DNA of 64,000 nucleotides from Paenibacillus naphthalenovorans (lineage in GTDB: Bacteria; Bacillota; Bacilli; Paenibacillales; NBRC-103111), in assembly GCF_900099895.1 (NCBI RefSeq), contig NZ_FNDY01000015.1, positions 1-64,000 of the forward strand. The letters are read 5' to 3'. The notes beneath the pieces were generated by a model, which ran no database searches, was not told where the DNA came from, and was given only the letters and a program-made list of their open reading frames with translations. The position numbers and the translations under genes were made by a program. Shown here piece by piece: positions 1-8,776 of this stretch. Position 1 is the first letter of the stretch, and each line of letters begins with the position of its first letter.

Positions 1-120
1 CGTTTGGTGATGATGGCGGAAGGGAACCACGCGTACCCATACCGAACACGACCGTTAAGCCTTCCAGCGTCGATGGTACTTGGACCGCAGGGTCCTGGGA
101 GAGTAGAACGTCGCCAAGCG
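1..120 (+). rRNA. rrf: 5S ribosomal RNA
   Basis: The segment has the conserved 5S core, including the ACCGTTAAGC and GGTACTTGGACCGCAGGGTCC stretches. The terminal helix closes with seven pairs between bases 1-7 and 114-120. It is the last gene of an rRNA operon whose 16S and 23S genes lie before the window. One or two 5' bases could be missing because the window starts here. Confidence 0.95.
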
Positions 121-166
121 AAGCTTCTACAAGAGTGGGGATTCTGTTATGAAGCATGTATAGTCG

Positions 167-242
<76 letters not shown>

Positions 243-268
243 TGAACGGCATACATTCTTTCATATGC

Positions 269-354
269 GGAGGATTAGCGAAGTGGCCAAACGCAGCAGA
301 CTGTAAATCTGTTCTCTGACGAGTTCGGTGGTTCGAATCCATCATCCTCCACCA
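269..354 (+). tRNA. tRNA-Tyr (GTA)
   Basis: Class II tRNA of 86 nt with acceptor GGAGGAT/ATCCTCC, anticodon GTA, a long variable arm and encoded CCA. Confidence 0.97.
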
Positions 355-365
355 TTTATTCCTAT

Positions 366-438
366 GAGCCATTAGCTCAGTTGGTAGAGCACCTGACTTT
401 TAATCAGGGTGTCGTAGGTTCGAGTCCTACATGGCTCA
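366..438 (+). tRNA. tRNA-Lys (TTT)
   Basis: Acceptor GAGCCAT/ATGGCTC, anticodon loop CTTTTAA (TTT), discriminator A. The 3' CCA is not encoded (ACT follows), so it must be added post-transcriptionally. Confidence 0.96.
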
Positions 439-454
439 CTTTTCAAAATTATAT

Positions 455-540
455 GCGGTTGTGGTGGAATGGCAGACACGCTATCTTGAGGGGGTAGTGG
501 GCGTAGGCCCGTGGAGGTTCGAGTCCTCTCAACCGCACCA
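455..540 (+). tRNA. tRNA-Leu (GAG)
   Basis: Class II tRNA of 86 nt with acceptor GCGGTTG/CAACCGC, anticodon GAG, long variable arm and encoded CCA. Confidence 0.96.
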
Positions 541-564
541 TAATTTTAAACTCATTTCAAACAT

Positions 565-648
565 GCGGTCGTGGCGGAATTGGCAGACGCGCTAGATTCA
601 GGTTCTAGTGGTGTAACAGCCGTGGAGGTTCGAGTCCTCTCGACCGCA
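565..648 (+). tRNA. tRNA-Leu (CAG), island integration site
   Basis: Class II tRNA with acceptor GCGGTCG/CGACCGC and anticodon stem CTAGA/TCTAG around loop TTCAGGT (anticodon CAG). CCA is not encoded (ATCA follows). Its T-arm and acceptor end (625-649) recur at 16255-16279 with 23 of 25 bases identical, which marks this tRNA as the probable attachment site of the accessory island that follows. Confidence 0.95.
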
Positions 649-649
649 T

Positions 650-1224
650 CATAACGTCAGTAAAGGTTTCTGATCTGCACATTCTGGCAGGTTGGGGATC
701 TTTTTTATTTTTGGACAGAAGATACTTAAAACTATAATCCAATATTGGTGATGGTGGAGAAATGGCTATGACCGGCCATTTCTGATTCTTACTTACACCG
801 TTCGCCAGTGCCATTTAAGGTCAGGGATAAGTCGGATAAAAATTCGCGGAAACCCTTGATTCTACAAGGATTTTTATGGGCTTTATGTTCCTCATCCTTG
901 ACTTGTTTCCCACTTGGGTCCCAAGCCTCAATCGTGTGTGAGAACCACCTTCGGTGGCAGATTGTCTCTGCTGCGCTGAAAATCAGCCTAACAGCTCTAT
1001 CTGCAGGCGATGGCCTTGGCAAGGGTTCCCAACCCTTTACTTCTGCCATACCGTCGTTTTTTCCATATCCCACAAGGGCCGTCCCTCAGTCATCCAGTTA
1101 CTCCATCAGGTTGACATATGGGAAAGCCCCTACTTTTTATCCAGATACTTTACCAAACTACCGCGTTACACAAAATAAGATTGTGCATAAAATGATAGAT
1201 CATATTTTCAGCTAAATTGTATAA
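650..1224. other. 575-bp non-coding left edge of the island
   Basis: No convincing gene. Open frames on both strands here lack ribosome binding sites and recognisable domains. The stretch may be the decayed part of the mobile element that once held an integrase, but no integrase motif can be read. It contains one copy of a short interspersed repeat at 973-996. Confidence 0.5.
973..996 (+). repeat. Short interspersed repeat, copy 1
   Basis: The core GCTGAAAATCAGCCTAACAGC differs by one base from 46562-46582. Related but weaker copies are at 46622-46640 and 57387-57407. All lie between genes. Confidence 0.45.
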
Positions 1225-1261
1225 ATTATTGTTGACAATAATGTTGGAATAGAAATATACT
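1225..1261 (+). promoter_or_regulatory. Promoter with palindromic GntR-type operator (site 1)
   Basis: A perfect inverted repeat with 8-bp arms, ATTATTGT-TG-ACAATAAT (1225-1242), covers the -35 box TTGACA (1232-1237). A -10 box TATACT lies at 1256-1261 after an 18-bp spacer. The 18-bp string TATTGTTGACAATAATGT (1227-1244) is repeated exactly at 13019-13036 in front of the second transcription unit. The position suggests that the GntR protein encoded just downstream represses both promoters. Confidence 0.8.
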
Positions 1262-1298
1262 AAAGTTAGCTATCTGGGGAAGGAGTATTTGGCGTACA

Positions 1299-1943
1299 AT
1301 GCTAAATGAAGCTACATTACTGAACGAAGAAGAATGCTATCTCCGATTGAAGGAGGATATATGCCGCGGGATTCTGATGCCCAACCAGCACCTTGTGGAA
1401 TTGGATTTGGCGAAATCATATGGTGCCGGACGCGCGGCGATACGGACTGCATTGGCGCGCTTGGAGCAAGAGGGCTTGGTAGAGCGGGAACGCTATCGCG
1501 GAGCGCGTGTCCGTCTCGTCACGGAGGAAGAAGCGATAGAAATCCTCGAGGTACGTACAGCTTTAGAAGGCCTAGCCGCTCGTCGCGCCGCAGAAAATGC
1601 AACAGACGAGGACGAGGGTGTTCTTCAGGACATTTTACATGAAATGAAAATATATTACGAGGCAAACGATCTGCTGAAATATTCAGATTGCAACACAAGG
1701 CTTCATCACATGCTCATTAAAATGTCGGGGAATAAGACCGCAGCGAAGGTTTTGGATACGCTCAATTCACAGAGTGTTCGTTTTCAGTATAAAACGATTT
1801 TGCAACGGGGGCGGCCTGATAAATCATACGAAGATCATCGGGCGATCGTTGAAGCTGTAATCCGACGTGATCCTGATGCGGCAGAACAAGCCATGCGCCT
1901 GCACCTCGGCCGGATTTTAAACGGGTTGCGAGATTTATTTTAG
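1299..1943 (+). CDS. GntR family transcriptional regulator (FCD subfamily)
   Basis: A 214-residue DNA-binding regulator. The N-terminal winged helix (about residues 8-75) has the GntR pattern of LAxxxGxxRxxIRxALxRLExEGLV. The C-terminal all-helical FCD domain (about 80-205) has the Asp/His set of metal or ligand binding seen in FadR-type members (Asp near 126, the His pair in RLHHML, later His residues). AAGGAG sits about 14 nt before the ATG. It is the first gene of the island, directly behind a palindromic operator, so autoregulation is likely. Members of this subfamily usually respond to an organic acid of the pathway they control. The effector here is unknown. Confidence 0.9.
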   Translation: MLNEATLLNEEECYLRLKEDICRGILMPNQHLVELDLAKSYGAGRAAIRTALARLEQEGLVERERYRGARVRLVTEEEAIEILEVRTALEGLAARRAAENATDEDEGVLQDILHEMKIYYEANDLLKYSDCNTRLHHMLIKMSGNKTAAKVLDTLNSQSVRFQYKTILQRGRPDKSYEDHRAIVEAVIRRDPDAAEQAMRLHLGRILNGLRDLF

Positions 1944-1990
1944 ACGTTTTTGTTCTTAAAGTGAATGTTTAACGTGAGTGGGGTGAGGGA

Positions 1991-2389
1991 ATGGCTCGTC
2001 GAAAAAGTATTGAGATTAAAGGGGTAAATCATCACGGAACGATTCCGATTCCCTTGGGAGCGAAAGTGGGTCGATTTGTCTTCTCTTCTGCGATTGCCGG
2101 GGTTGACCCGGCAATCGGCAAGATTCCGGATGAGCCGGAAAAACAAATTGAGCTAGTCTTTGATCACGTTCATCGCTTCATGGAGGTTGCCGGAGGAACT
2201 TCAGCCGATATCGGGAGAATGACGGTTTATCTCCAGGATGAGCAGTATCGGGACTTAGTCAATCAGGCATGGGTGAGCATGTTTCCCGATGCTGCCAATC
2301 GGCCTGCGCGACATACGGTAGTGAAGGATTTGCGGGCGGGAGCGCTCGTGCAAGTTGAAATCACAGCTGTTTTACGCGAGGAAGCGTGA
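1991..2389 (+). CDS. RidA/YjgF family protein, copy 1
   Basis: 132 residues, the usual size of Rid proteins, which form trimers and deaminate enamine/imine intermediates. In aromatic pathways one branch acts as 2-aminomuconate deaminase. The conserved Arg near residue 105 (NRPARHTVV), used by active Rid enzymes to hold the substrate carboxylate, is present, as is the C-terminal VEITAV strand. The protein is closely similar over its whole length to the second copy at 13906-14292. It follows the GntR gene by 47 bp with a GGGTGAGGG ribosome binding site. The double occurrence suggests that an amino- or imino-acid intermediate is made in this pathway, but this is inference. Confidence 0.88.
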   Translation: MARRKSIEIKGVNHHGTIPIPLGAKVGRFVFSSAIAGVDPAIGKIPDEPEKQIELVFDHVHRFMEVAGGTSADIGRMTVYLQDEQYRDLVNQAWVSMFPDAANRPARHTVVKDLRAGALVQVEITAVLREEA

Positions 2390-2439
2390 AAGGATTTTTG
2401 CTGCCGTTTCTCGTATGAAGATTTGAAAGGGGTTTCATT

Positions 2440-2631
2440 TATGAAGCGTTTAGATTCAGGACGCTCCCAGACATTTTAGTGGTTGTAGGAAACGATCAGG
2501 CCAACATTTCATTGAAAAGATGATGATCGAGGGGGTTGATGTCTCTAAAGCTTAGTATCTGGAATACGTTTCAGGGTATCGGTCTCCCGCCGGTACGGGA
2601 TCAGGAATGACTTTTGCAGTCTGGAAGCAAG
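2440..2631 (+). pseudogene. Collapsed remnant of a LigB-type dioxygenase gene
   Basis: Three blocks match the intact gene at 14390-15352 in the same order: 2458-2499 matches about 14620-14660, 2500-2550 matches about 14836-14883, and 2551-2631 matches about 15274-15352. The region before it (2418-2450) also resembles the leader of the intact gene (14335-14362). The intervening parts are deleted, in-frame stops are present, and the original stop codon has become CAA. The remnant follows ridA copy 1 just as the intact gene follows ridA copy 2, so a ridA-ligB unit was duplicated and one dioxygenase copy then decayed. Confidence 0.82.
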
Positions 2632-2697
2632 AGATTCTGTGGAACTGCCGTCATCGATGCAAACGGATGCAGGTACATTGGGTTGGGAGGTAATCAA

Positions 2698-4056
2698 ATG
2701 GCGAGGATACATAATTTAAGAAATGGTATTGATCAAGAAATGCTTAATGAAATAAAAGAAAAATTTGAAGAAGGATTGTTCCCTCAATGGATTTTAACAG
2801 ATCCGGATATTTATGCTTTGGAAGTGGATAGGATATTCGGATACACATGGCAATATTTAGGGCATGAGTCGGAATTAAAGGAACCAGGGGACTATGTCAC
2901 CAGATGGTTGTTGGATGATCCTGTGTTGTTAATCAAAAACAAACAGGGAGAAATCAATGCCTTTTTGAATTCTTGTACCCATAGAGGAACACATTTATGT
3001 ACGGCCGATTCAGGAAATAAGAAAGCGTTTACATGCCCGTTTCATGGCTGGACGTTTAATACGGAGGGAGAACTGATTGGAGTCGTTGCAGGCGACAAGG
3101 TCTATGGCCAAAAATTGAATAAGAAAGAGTGGTCGCTGCGCAAGATTCCCCGAGTTGAGACATATAAGGGTATGATTTTCGGCAATATGGACAAAAATGC
3201 AATGTCTTTGGATGAGTATCTCGGGGAACTCAAATGGTATCTTGACATTATTTTAGGACGAAGCGACGGAGGAATGGAGGTCAAAGGAGGTCCTCAGCGC
3301 TGGGTTGTAAACACGAATTGGAAGTTAACGGCGGAAAACTTCGGGGGCGACCCCTATCATGTAGCAACTACTCACAGATCTACCGTTGAACTTGGCATAA
3401 GTCCCAAGGACCCGCTATATTCCAGTTATGGCCATCAAGTCAAGTTAAATCATGGACATTGTGTAAACGTAAGTACAGTCGTGCCCGGTTTAAATATGCC
3501 GCCTTATCAAGGGCTGCCTAAAGAAATGTGGCCCATGTTTGAAAGGAACTTATCCAAAGAACAGTTGGAGGTTTATAAAAAGACCACCGTGATCGTCGGT
3601 TCTTGCTTCCCGAATCTTTCTTTCCATTGTCCGGTGCATGGAAGTGAAGGTCACTTGCACAATTATTTAACTTTGCGTATATGGCGTCCAATGGGGCCGG
3701 ACAAAATTGAAATATGGTCTTGGTTCTTGATCGATAAAGCTGCACCGGAAGCGTATAAAATGGATTCGTATAAAGGCTATGTGGCTTCGTTTGGTCCATC
3801 GGGAACTTTAGAGGCGGACGATACGGAAATCTGGACTCGGGTGGTTCAGGCAAGCAAGGGGAGAATGGCTCGCGATAAGGACCTTAGTTATAATAATCTG
3901 CTTAACTATATGATGGGTATGGATGAAGTGTTGCCGGATGAATCGTGGCCGGGACCCGGTGTCGCTTACCCGACATGTTATGTGGATGCCGCCTTGAGAG
4001 GGATGCATGACTATTGGTTGGAACTGATGACAAGCGATTTGAAAGATGATAGGTAA
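2698..4056 (+). CDS. Aromatic ring-hydroxylating dioxygenase, alpha subunit
   Basis: A 452-residue catalytic subunit of a Rieske non-haem iron oxygenase, which adds both atoms of O2 to an aromatic ring to give a cis-dihydrodiol. The Rieske [2Fe-2S] ligands are C93, H95, C113 and H116 (CTHRG and CPFHGWTF). The mononuclear iron site is H221 and H226 with D374 or D375, and D218 sits in the position that bridges the two centres between neighbouring subunits. The open frame extends upstream to 2614, but that part overlaps the dioxygenase remnant. The ATG at 2698 has GGGAGG at good spacing. The beta subunit follows. The substrate cannot be read from the sequence. The gene is more AT-rich than the flanking chromosome. 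Confidence 0.93.
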   Translation: MARIHNLRNGIDQEMLNEIKEKFEEGLFPQWILTDPDIYALEVDRIFGYTWQYLGHESELKEPGDYVTRWLLDDPVLLIKNKQGEINAFLNSCTHRGTHLCTADSGNKKAFTCPFHGWTFNTEGELIGVVAGDKVYGQKLNKKEWSLRKIPRVETYKGMIFGNMDKNAMSLDEYLGELKWYLDIILGRSDGGMEVKGGPQRWVVNTNWKLTAENFGGDPYHVATTHRSTVELGISPKDPLYSSYGHQVKLNHGHCVNVSTVVPGLNMPPYQGLPKEMWPMFERNLSKEQLEVYKKTTVIVGSCFPNLSFHCPVHGSEGHLHNYLTLRIWRPMGPDKIEIWSWFLIDKAAPEAYKMDSYKGYVASFGPSGTLEADDTEIWTRVVQASKGRMARDKDLSYNNLLNYMMGMDEVLPDESWPGPGVAYPTCYVDAALRGMHDYWLELMTSDLKDDR

Positions 4057-4107
4057 ATGGAACGATTGAAATCGGTAAGAAAAAGGGGAGAAAAGGAGGG
4101 GATGGTT

Positions 4108-4608
4108 ATGAATTATGAGCTGCACTACCAAATAACGAATTTTCTCAACACTGAAGCGCTTTTATTGGATAATAGGGAGTTCGAGGATTGGTTGGAACTG
4201 CTTACGGATGATGTTGTTTATCGGATGCCTGTACGGGTCACGAAGGAATCCAAAGACGGTTTCGATAAAAATAATGATATGGCTTATTATGAGGAAACCA
4301 AGAAATCTTTGACAACACGGGTAAAAAGACTTAGAACCGGCTCGGCATGGGCCGAGGATCCTCCGCTGCGTACACGCCATTTTGTATCCAATATTATTAT
4401 TAAAGAAGGTACATCCAGTAACGAGTTAAAAGTACAAAGTTATTTTTCGTTTCAACGAAGCAGGGGAGTTGATCATGCCGTAGAGCAAATTTTTGGCGAG
4501 CGTTTAGATGTATTGCGCAACATCGGTGGAGATTGGAAAATCGCTTCCCGGAGCATTTATCCGGATCAGACCGTGTTAACTATAATGAATTTGAGTACGT
4601 TTTTGTAA
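4108..4608 (+). CDS. Aromatic ring-hydroxylating dioxygenase, beta subunit
   Basis: 166 residues with the SnoaL/NTF2-like cone fold of small oxygenase subunits. It begins with the typical ITNFLNTEALLLDNREFEDWL helix and contains the RTRHFVSN segment of the family. It has no catalytic residues and stabilises the alpha3beta3 hexamer. An upstream in-frame ATG at 4102 lies only 2 nt from the GGAGG box. The ATG at 4108 has 8-nt spacing and is preferred. It lies 51 bp after the alpha subunit. Confidence 0.9.
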   Translation: MNYELHYQITNFLNTEALLLDNREFEDWLELLTDDVVYRMPVRVTKESKDGFDKNNDMAYYEETKKSLTTRVKRLRTGSAWAEDPPLRTRHFVSNIIIKEGTSSNELKVQSYFSFQRSRGVDHAVEQIFGERLDVLRNIGGDWKIASRSIYPDQTVLTIMNLSTFL

Positions 4609-4635
4609 GTCAACAGAAGGGAGATTTTTATTGCA

Positions 4636-6318
4636 ATGGAAAGAAAGCTTAGGAGCTATGTTGAACCGGGTAGTGTAAGATGGGCCATGAGGCGGGCGCA
4701 ATGGGGAGTTTTCGGAATCAACGAGGAGGATATGGAAAAGCCCAAGATCGCGATCGTAAACACCTCCTCAAACCTGGCGGCGTGCTTTGCCCACCTTGAT
4801 GGCATCGCTGCGAAGATGAAGGAGGAAATACGCGCTGCCGGTGGTTTGCCATTTGAGGTACGCACGGCGGCACCGTCGGATGCCGTAACCAGTATGGGAC
4901 GTAAGGGAGGATATATTCTGCCAGCCCGCGACCTGATTGTGAACGACGTCGAGGTGGCGGTGGAAGGAGCCATGCTGGACGGGATGATCTGCCTGGTATC
5001 CTGTGATAAGACAGTGCCGGGTCTTCTCATGGCGGCCGCCCGGCTTAACATTCCGACTATTGTCGTAGCTTGCGGTTATCAGCCAAGCGGGCAGTATCGT
5101 GGCGAGCACATTGATTTTGAGGATCTATGGTTAAACGCTGTAAAGCAACAAAACGGCAAGAGGGTTTATTCGGTCGAAGAACTGAGTGAGATGAGCAAGA
5201 ATGCGATCCTTGGTCCTGGCGTATGTGCCGGGATGGGTACGGCCAACACCATGCACATTGTTTGCGAAGCCCTTGGCATGGCGCTTCCCGGCAGCACTCC
5301 GGTACTGGCCAACAGCCAGAAGATGTGGGACACGGTCGGGCTCGCTGCCAAAAGAATAGTACAAATGGTGTGGGACGACCTGAAACCCCGTGATATTCTT
5401 GTACCTGAAGCTTTTGCCAATGCCGTGAAGGTGGTGTTGGCGATCAGCGGTTCGATCAATGCGGTGAAGCATCTTCAAGCGCTGGCCAGGGAGGCTCAGA
5501 TGGATGTGGACATTTACGGCATGTTCGAACGGTTTGCCGATGAAATTCCGCTTCTGAGCGCCGTACGGCCCAACGGGGAGCATACGATTGAGCAGTTCGA
5601 GGCGGCTGGCGGAGCGCAAGCGGTCTTGAAGCAGCTCGAATCTTTCCTTCATACCGATACAATAACGGTATCCGGCCGGACCATAAAGGAGAACCTTCAC
5701 GGGATCGCGATCTCCGATGAAGAGGTGATCCGTCCAGTAAACCGCGCGTTCGTCAATCGCCCTTCTATTGTATTAATACGCGGTTCGTTAGCACCGGACA
5801 CCGGTATCGTCAAACTTGCAGTCACCGATGATCGGCAACTTCAGTTTAGCGGGCCGGCGATTGTCTTTAATTCAGCCGATGAAGCCATTGAAGGCGTACA
5901 TAAGGGACTGATCAAGCCCGGACATGTGGTTGTAGTCAGAGGACTTGGTCCAAAGGGTGCACCCGGCATGGGCTTCTTGTCCAATTTTGTTTTTGCCCTG
6001 AACGGGGCGAGTTTAGGCGATAAGGTTGCAGTGGTGACTGACGGGCAACAATCAGGACTTTCCAATATGAGTCTGGCGGTGAACGAGGTCTCTCCTGAAG
6101 CGGCGGAGGGCGGACCTATAGGACTTGTGGAAGATGGCGACACCATCGTAATTGATGTAGAGAAGCGTTTCGTCAATCTTGAAGTGCCGGAAAGCGAGCT
6201 AGAGCTTCGGCGTTCGCGCTTAAATGGCGCTCCTGTCATGGAAGAGCACGGATGGTTGTCGATTTATCAGCGATTGGTTAGGCCGTTGCCTGAAACCGGA
6301 GGTATTCTCTTTAAATAA
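4636..6318 (+). CDS. IlvD/Edd family dehydratase
   Basis: 560 residues, the length of dihydroxy-acid and sugar-acid dehydratases that remove water with an Fe-S cluster and Mg2+. Three candidate cluster cysteines are visible: one in NLAACFAHL (near 50), one in LVSCDKTVPG (near 120) and one in GPGVCAGMGTANTM (near 195). The Cys in the AACFAHL context and the YRGE segment resemble the sugar-acid branch (arabonate or xylonate type) more than biosynthetic IlvD. It sits between the oxygenase beta subunit and an FAD oxidoreductase in the same orientation. In an aromatic pathway it might hydrate or dehydrate a ring-cleavage product. That role is inferred from position only. Confidence 0.85.
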   Translation: MERKLRSYVEPGSVRWAMRRAQWGVFGINEEDMEKPKIAIVNTSSNLAACFAHLDGIAAKMKEEIRAAGGLPFEVRTAAPSDAVTSMGRKGGYILPARDLIVNDVEVAVEGAMLDGMICLVSCDKTVPGLLMAAARLNIPTIVVACGYQPSGQYRGEHIDFEDLWLNAVKQQNGKRVYSVEELSEMSKNAILGPGVCAGMGTANTMHIVCEALGMALPGSTPVLANSQKMWDTVGLAAKRIVQMVWDDLKPRDILVPEAFANAVKVVLAISGSINAVKHLQALAREAQMDVDIYGMFERFADEIPLLSAVRPNGEHTIEQFEAAGGAQAVLKQLESFLHTDTITVSGRTIKENLHGIAISDEEVIRPVNRAFVNRPSIVLIRGSLAPDTGIVKLAVTDDRQLQFSGPAIVFNSADEAIEGVHKGLIKPGHVVVVRGLGPKGAPGMGFLSNFVFALNGASLGDKVAVVTDGQQSGLSNMSLAVNEVSPEAAEGGPIGLVEDGDTIVIDVEKRFVNLEVPESELELRRSRLNGAPVMEEHGWLSIYQRLVRPLPETGGILFK

Positions 6319-6345
6319 TTAATCACAAGAAGGGATGTTTGGAGA

Positions 6346-7650
6346 ATGGAAGAAATGAATTTAAAGGTTACGCGGACGGTTCAAAAAGACACAACGGTAA
6401 ACGTACAGGAGGTGAAAGTCGATATTTGTGTAGTAGGTGCGGGCATTTCCGGAGTTTCAGCCGCTTTGGAAGCGGCACGATCCGGTCATAAGGTGGCATT
6501 GGTGGACGGTTCGCCTACCTTAGGGGGGCAGGCTGTGAATTCGATCATAGGCACATTCGCCGGCCTGGTTTCCAACGGTCCGAACCCATACCTGATGACC
6601 TATGGCATTGCTGAAGACATCATCCGCGATCTTGGCGCTGCTGGGAATTTGCACCTGCGCAGGAGATTTAATACCATCATGTACGATGAGGTAGCCCTTG
6701 CCCGATGGATAGAAAAATCCGTTAGAGATGCCGGGGTAACCGTGATTACCGGTGCCGTTTTGCGGGGGGTGACAAGAAAGGGAACGCGTATCGATTCGAT
6801 CGATTTGGCCACCCGGTATGGCGATTTGCGCCTTTATGCAAACGGTTTCGTAGATGCGACGGGTGACGCTGCACTTGCTTGGCACGCCGGCCTTCCATGC
6901 CGGGAGCCTGCGGAAGGTTCGGTTTATGGGTCCCAGGTGTTGGTACTCGAGGGGATCGACGAAAAGAACTATCCGTCATATGACGAGCTAATTCAAAGAC
7001 TTAAGGAAAAGGCCGATGATTATGGATTTGAACGGAGGGACGGTCTTGCCATCGTATTCCCGGGCAGGGGAACAGCCCTTCTCAATATGACGCACGTTGA
7101 AACGCCGCTTGAGCCGATTGCGGCAGCGGAAAAAGCGCTTGAAGGCAAGGATCAGGCTGATCGAACGGTTGTATTTCTAAAGAATGAATTTCCTCTTGCA
7201 TTCGGCCAGTGTCGAGTACGCAGTTATGGCTTTCCCGGCGTCCGGCAAACGCGCTGGATTGTCGGCCGCCGGCAATTAACGGTTGAGGATGTGCGTGCCG
7301 GAACGCGGTTTCCGGATGCAGTAGCCCGTACAGCATGGCCGATTGAACTGCATAATCGAAAGGATGGCTATGTCTGGCAGCCATTTTCCGAGGATCATGT
7401 CCACTATATCCCTTTAAGCAGTCTGACGCCTCCCGATGTTGACAACCTGGCTGCAGCCGGCCGTTGTATTGACGGGGATCTGGCGGCTCTGTCCAGCGTA
7501 CGTGTTATGGGACCGTGCATTGCAACGGGGGCGGCAGCAGCACACGCATTAAGCCTTGCCGGTACGGGCAGCGTCCATGAGATCGACATTGCCGCACTTC
7601 AGGAACGGTTGAAGGATAACCTTACCAGAATGGATCCATATAACGGATAA
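6346..7650 (+). CDS. FAD-dependent oxidoreductase (FAD_oxidored family)
   Basis: 434 residues. The N-terminal dinucleotide-binding motif VVGAGISGVSAALEAARSG (about 29-47) is followed by an acidic residue at the end of the second strand (ALVDG). A C-terminal FAD contact reads NLAAAGRCIDGD...SSVRVMGPCIATG. The architecture fits the FAD_oxidored/fumarate-reductase-like group. No separate NAD(P)-binding domain or Fe-S motif is visible. The ring-hydroxylating oxygenase has a ferredoxin but no recognisable ferredoxin reductase in the island, so this protein could either supply that electron step or oxidise a pathway intermediate. ATG 6346 and ATG 6355 are both plausible starts. Confidence 0.8.
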   Translation: MEEMNLKVTRTVQKDTTVNVQEVKVDICVVGAGISGVSAALEAARSGHKVALVDGSPTLGGQAVNSIIGTFAGLVSNGPNPYLMTYGIAEDIIRDLGAAGNLHLRRRFNTIMYDEVALARWIEKSVRDAGVTVITGAVLRGVTRKGTRIDSIDLATRYGDLRLYANGFVDATGDAALAWHAGLPCREPAEGSVYGSQVLVLEGIDEKNYPSYDELIQRLKEKADDYGFERRDGLAIVFPGRGTALLNMTHVETPLEPIAAAEKALEGKDQADRTVVFLKNEFPLAFGQCRVRSYGFPGVRQTRWIVGRRQLTVEDVRAGTRFPDAVARTAWPIELHNRKDGYVWQPFSEDHVHYIPLSSLTPPDVDNLAAAGRCIDGDLAALSSVRVMGPCIATGAAAAHALSLAGTGSVHEIDIAALQERLKDNLTRMDPYNG

Positions 7651-7661
7651 AGGAGGTGTTC

Positions 7662-8747
7662 ATGGTGAAAAAAACAGTTTACCCGGTAATTGCTATTCTT
7701 TTACTTTTCGCGATGATGCTTTCCGGTTGCGGAAAAAGTGCGGAAAAACAGGGGAATTCCGCGGAACCGGCTAACCCGTCGGAGCCTGCTAATACAAAAC
7801 CGGCCGAATCGAAGTCGGTATCGTTGGCCTTATTAAAATTTACGTCCAATGCTCCACTGTTTATCGCTTATGAGAAAGGCTTTTTCAAAGATGAACATCT
7901 CGACGTTGAATTAAAATGGTTCGATTCGGCGAATGCCGTCAACGTAGCCGTGGCGTCCAGCAGCGTGGATATTGCGGCTGCCGGTTTGACTGCAGATTTT
8001 TACAATATGATCGCGCAGGGTCAAAAGATGTTTCTCGTCGCCGATAAGGGCAGAGAGGAAAAGGGATATGCCTATTCGGCGCTGGTGCTGCCTAATGATT
8101 CTCCGTACAAATCGGTTGAAGAGTTAAAGGGAAAGAAAGCCGCCATTACAACCATCGGCAGCACGAACCATTACTCGATAGCCAGAATATTGGAGAATCA
8201 TGGCATGAGTTCGAAGGATGTTCAATGGACACCGATGAACTCCGTCAGCGGCGTGGTAGATGCCATTAAGGGCAAACGCGTGGACTTCGGTTTTATCAGT
8301 GAGCCCAATGTTACCAAGGCTGTGGATGAAGGTTTTGGCAAAACGCTCACTTGGATATCGGACGAGATAAAATTTCAAAGTTCCGCCCTTGTTTTTTCTT
8401 CAAAATTCATATCCGACAGGGATGCGAGTGTACGTTTCCTGAAAGCATATCTCAAGGGACTGCGCTATTATTATGACGCGGCATTGACCGAGAAGGACGG
8501 GAAATTGGCGCAGGGCCCGAATTTTGACGAAGTGCTCAAGATCATCACCAAATATACCGGCCAGCCGGAAGACGTGATCAAAAAGTCCTTTCCGTTTATC
8601 GACCGTAACGGAAAGCCTGATATTGATGATCTCAAGGAGCAGATCGCATGGTATGCCAAGGAAAAATTGATTGTCAAAACGTTGGAGGTTGACGATTTCG
8701 TAGATACCACGCTGTTAGACGAAGCTTTAAAAGCGGCAGGGAATTAA
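7662..8747 (+). CDS. ABC transporter substrate-binding lipoprotein (NMT1/SsuA-like), copy 1
   Basis: 361 residues with a lipoprotein signal peptide (KK, hydrophobic stretch, lipobox LSGC), a Pro/Glu/Ser-rich linker, then a periplasmic-binding-protein type 2 fold of the SsuA/ThiY/NMT1 group (motifs APLFIAYEKGFFKDE and LKGKKAAITTIGS). It is anchored outside the membrane and hands the substrate to the permease at 9558. A GTG at 7656 lies inside the AGGAGG box, so ATG 7662 is chosen. It is clearly paralogous to the binding protein at 11892. Family members bind sulfonates, aromatic acids, taurine or pyrimidine precursors. Import of the aromatic growth substrate is the likely role. Confidence 0.9.
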   Translation: MVKKTVYPVIAILLLFAMMLSGCGKSAEKQGNSAEPANPSEPANTKPAESKSVSLALLKFTSNAPLFIAYEKGFFKDEHLDVELKWFDSANAVNVAVASSSVDIAAAGLTADFYNMIAQGQKMFLVADKGREEKGYAYSALVLPNDSPYKSVEELKGKKAAITTIGSTNHYSIARILENHGMSSKDVQWTPMNSVSGVVDAIKGKRVDFGFISEPNVTKAVDEGFGKTLTWISDEIKFQSSALVFSSKFISDRDASVRFLKAYLKGLRYYYDAALTEKDGKLAQGPNFDEVLKIITKYTGQPEDVIKKSFPFIDRNGKPDIDDLKEQIAWYAKEKLIVKTLEVDDFVDTTLLDEALKAAGN

Positions 8748-8776
8748 AAAAATTATAATTGGCTGGTGAATAGGAC

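Noticed and set aside
808-1215. 135-codon plus-strand frame and overlapping 94-codon minus frame at the island's left edge
   Set aside because: Neither has a ribosome binding site or recognisable domain. Both are Ser/Pro- or Arg-rich as in non-coding sequence. An integrase was specifically looked for and not found.
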